Program-made: the position numbers and the translations under genes
Shown here: positions 4,974 to 5,747 of the stretch, piece after piece
Layout: every line of letters begins with the position of its first letter
How positions within the stretch are numbered: position 1 is the stretch's first letter
Notes under the pieces: generated by a model
Seen by the model: only the letters and a program-made list of their open reading frames with translations
Told to the model about the DNA's origin: nothing
Databases searched by the model: none
DNA from: an uncultured Collinsella sp.
GTDB lineage: Bacteria; Actinomycetota; Coriobacteriia; Coriobacteriales; Coriobacteriaceae
DNA length: 5,747 bases
Reading direction: 5' to 3'
NCBI GenBank assembly: GCA_900759565.1
Contig: CAAEVV010000001.1
Span: 1-5,747, forward strand

Positions 4974-5012
4974 AACCACCACGAAGGTGCCTGTCCCCTT
5001 TGTGGTGGTTTT
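4974..5012 (-). repeat. 39-bp stem-loop repeat H5, exact inverse of H4
   Basis: The reverse complement of this segment is identical to H4 over all 39 bases, including its single stem mismatch. The two copies are separated by 39 bases (4935-4973). Together they form a large inverted repeat between two convergent genes. H5 ends 12 bases from the stop of the M16 peptidase gene, mirroring the 12-base gap between H4 and the other stop. A bidirectional terminator role is plausible. Confidence 0.9.
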
Positions 5013-5024
5013 GGTTGGCTGTGG

Positions 5025-5747
5025 CTAGGCCAGCAGGTCGATGACGTTAAAGCCGACGTTGCTCTTGGCGATGACGTCTCGACCGCCAAAGACGCAGGTG
5101 GGTGACGCGGCTGCGATGCGCGTCACATCGGCGCCGAATGAGCGCAGCTCAGCGGGTGTGGCCGCGAGCATCTGGGCGCGGCGCTCCTCGCGCGCGTGCG
5201 GATCGAGCCCAGCCAGGTAGGTCGTGTTGCGGCGCTTGGTGAGCGCGTACGGCTTCACGGGCGCGTCCATGCCGCTCACGCAGCTTACGATAAAGCCCTC
5301 GAAGGCAGCCTCGTCGGGCTCAAAGTTGCCGAGCCATGCGCCCGCGCGTTCCACGCGCTCAATCGAAGGATCGACCGCCGGGTCGCGGTAGGTGTAGAAC
5401 GCCGTCTGGCGCTCGCCGGCCGCGCGGAATCCGCATCCGTACGCACCGCCCTTCACGCGGATCTCGTTCCACAGGTAGTCGTAGGAGAGCGCGTTGGCGG
5501 CAACCGCCCAGGCGCCCGTCACATCGATGCCCAGGCGACGCGGGTCGCACGCGCGCGCCGCAAAGCAGATGTCGCTGGGGATGACGAAAGCCTCGTGACG
5601 GTCGCGCGGCTCCGGCACCACGAGCGCGTCGTGGCCGGCAACGCCCGCCGCGCCCGCGCCAAGCCCCAGGTCGCCCGCGGCATCCCAGTACGCGTCAAAG
5701 TCCTCGTCGCTGCCGGTAAAGCTCGCCATGCAGCCATCGGCCACAAA
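5025..5747 (-). CDS. M16C (PreP-like) zinc metallopeptidase, C-terminal part
   Basis: 240 codons are visible; the gene enters from beyond the right edge, and the frame is still open at 5747, so the GTG at 5742-5744 is not a credible start. The stretch YDYLWNEIRVKGGAYGCGF (about residues 89-107 of the visible part) is the signature of the C-terminal half of M16C presequence-type peptidases. The Arg and Tyr of R-x5-Y (R97, Y103) match the pair that helps bind the substrate in PreP. These enzymes are large two-half clamshell proteases that degrade short unstructured peptides. The zinc site (HxxEH) is in the N-terminal half, outside the window, so activity cannot be judged. No frameshift is seen. 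The 3' end is marked by the H4/H5 stem-loop pair. Confidence 0.85.
   Translation of the reverse strand, partial: FVADGCMASFTGSDEDFDAYWDAAGDLGLGAGAAGVAGHDALVVPEPRDRHEAFVIPSDICFAARACDPRRLGIDVTGAWAVAANALSYDYLWNEIRVKGGAYGCGFRAAGERQTAFYTYRDPAVDPSIERVERAGAWLGNFEPDEAAFEGFIVSCVSGMDAPVKPYALTKRRNTTYLAGLDPHAREERRAQMLAATPAELRSFGADVTRIAAASPTCVFGGRDVIAKSNVGFNVIDLLA

Overview
The window looks like a chromosomal piece from a high-GC, Gram-positive gut actinobacterium, most likely Collinsella or a close relative in the Coriobacteriia. That placement is an inference from protein style, base composition and the dense intergenic stem-loop repeats. No ribosomal or other decisive marker is present.

Layout: (1) Positions 1-91 hold the end of metA (homoserine O-acyltransferase, methionine synthesis). 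(2) Positions 92-553 are a long intergenic stretch with a composite repeat (element A), a credible promoter and possible operators. (3) Positions 554-1516 encode an AbiEi-antitoxin-like protein fused to a nuclease-like domain. It is followed by a second copy of the composite repeat (element B), so the gene sits between two direct copies. (4) On the minus strand, 1684-2280 is 5-formyltetrahydrofolate cyclo-ligase. (5) Two 39-bp stem-loop repeats follow (2297-2403), then a hicAB toxin-antitoxin operon on the minus strand (2421-3006) with its control region. (6) Positions 3228-4883 encode a membrane-anchored protein with a zinc ribbon, a transmembrane helix, an EF-hand loop, leucine-rich-like repeats and YD-type repeats. 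(7) A perfect head-to-head pair of the 39-bp stem-loops (4896-5012) separates it from the convergent 3' end of an M16C (PreP-like) metallopeptidase, which runs off the right edge.

The genes do not form one pathway. MetA and the cyclo-ligase are one-carbon/methionine housekeeping functions. hicAB is a complete type II toxin-antitoxin module. The AbiEi-like gene has no AbiEii toxin partner in view.

The most interesting signals are two structured intergenic repeat families. One is a 118-120-bp composite repeat with exactly conserved internal spacing and compensatory stem changes. The other is a 39-bp stem-loop with a conserved GGGACAGG loop, compensating stem differences and a REPIN-like inverted-doublet arrangement.
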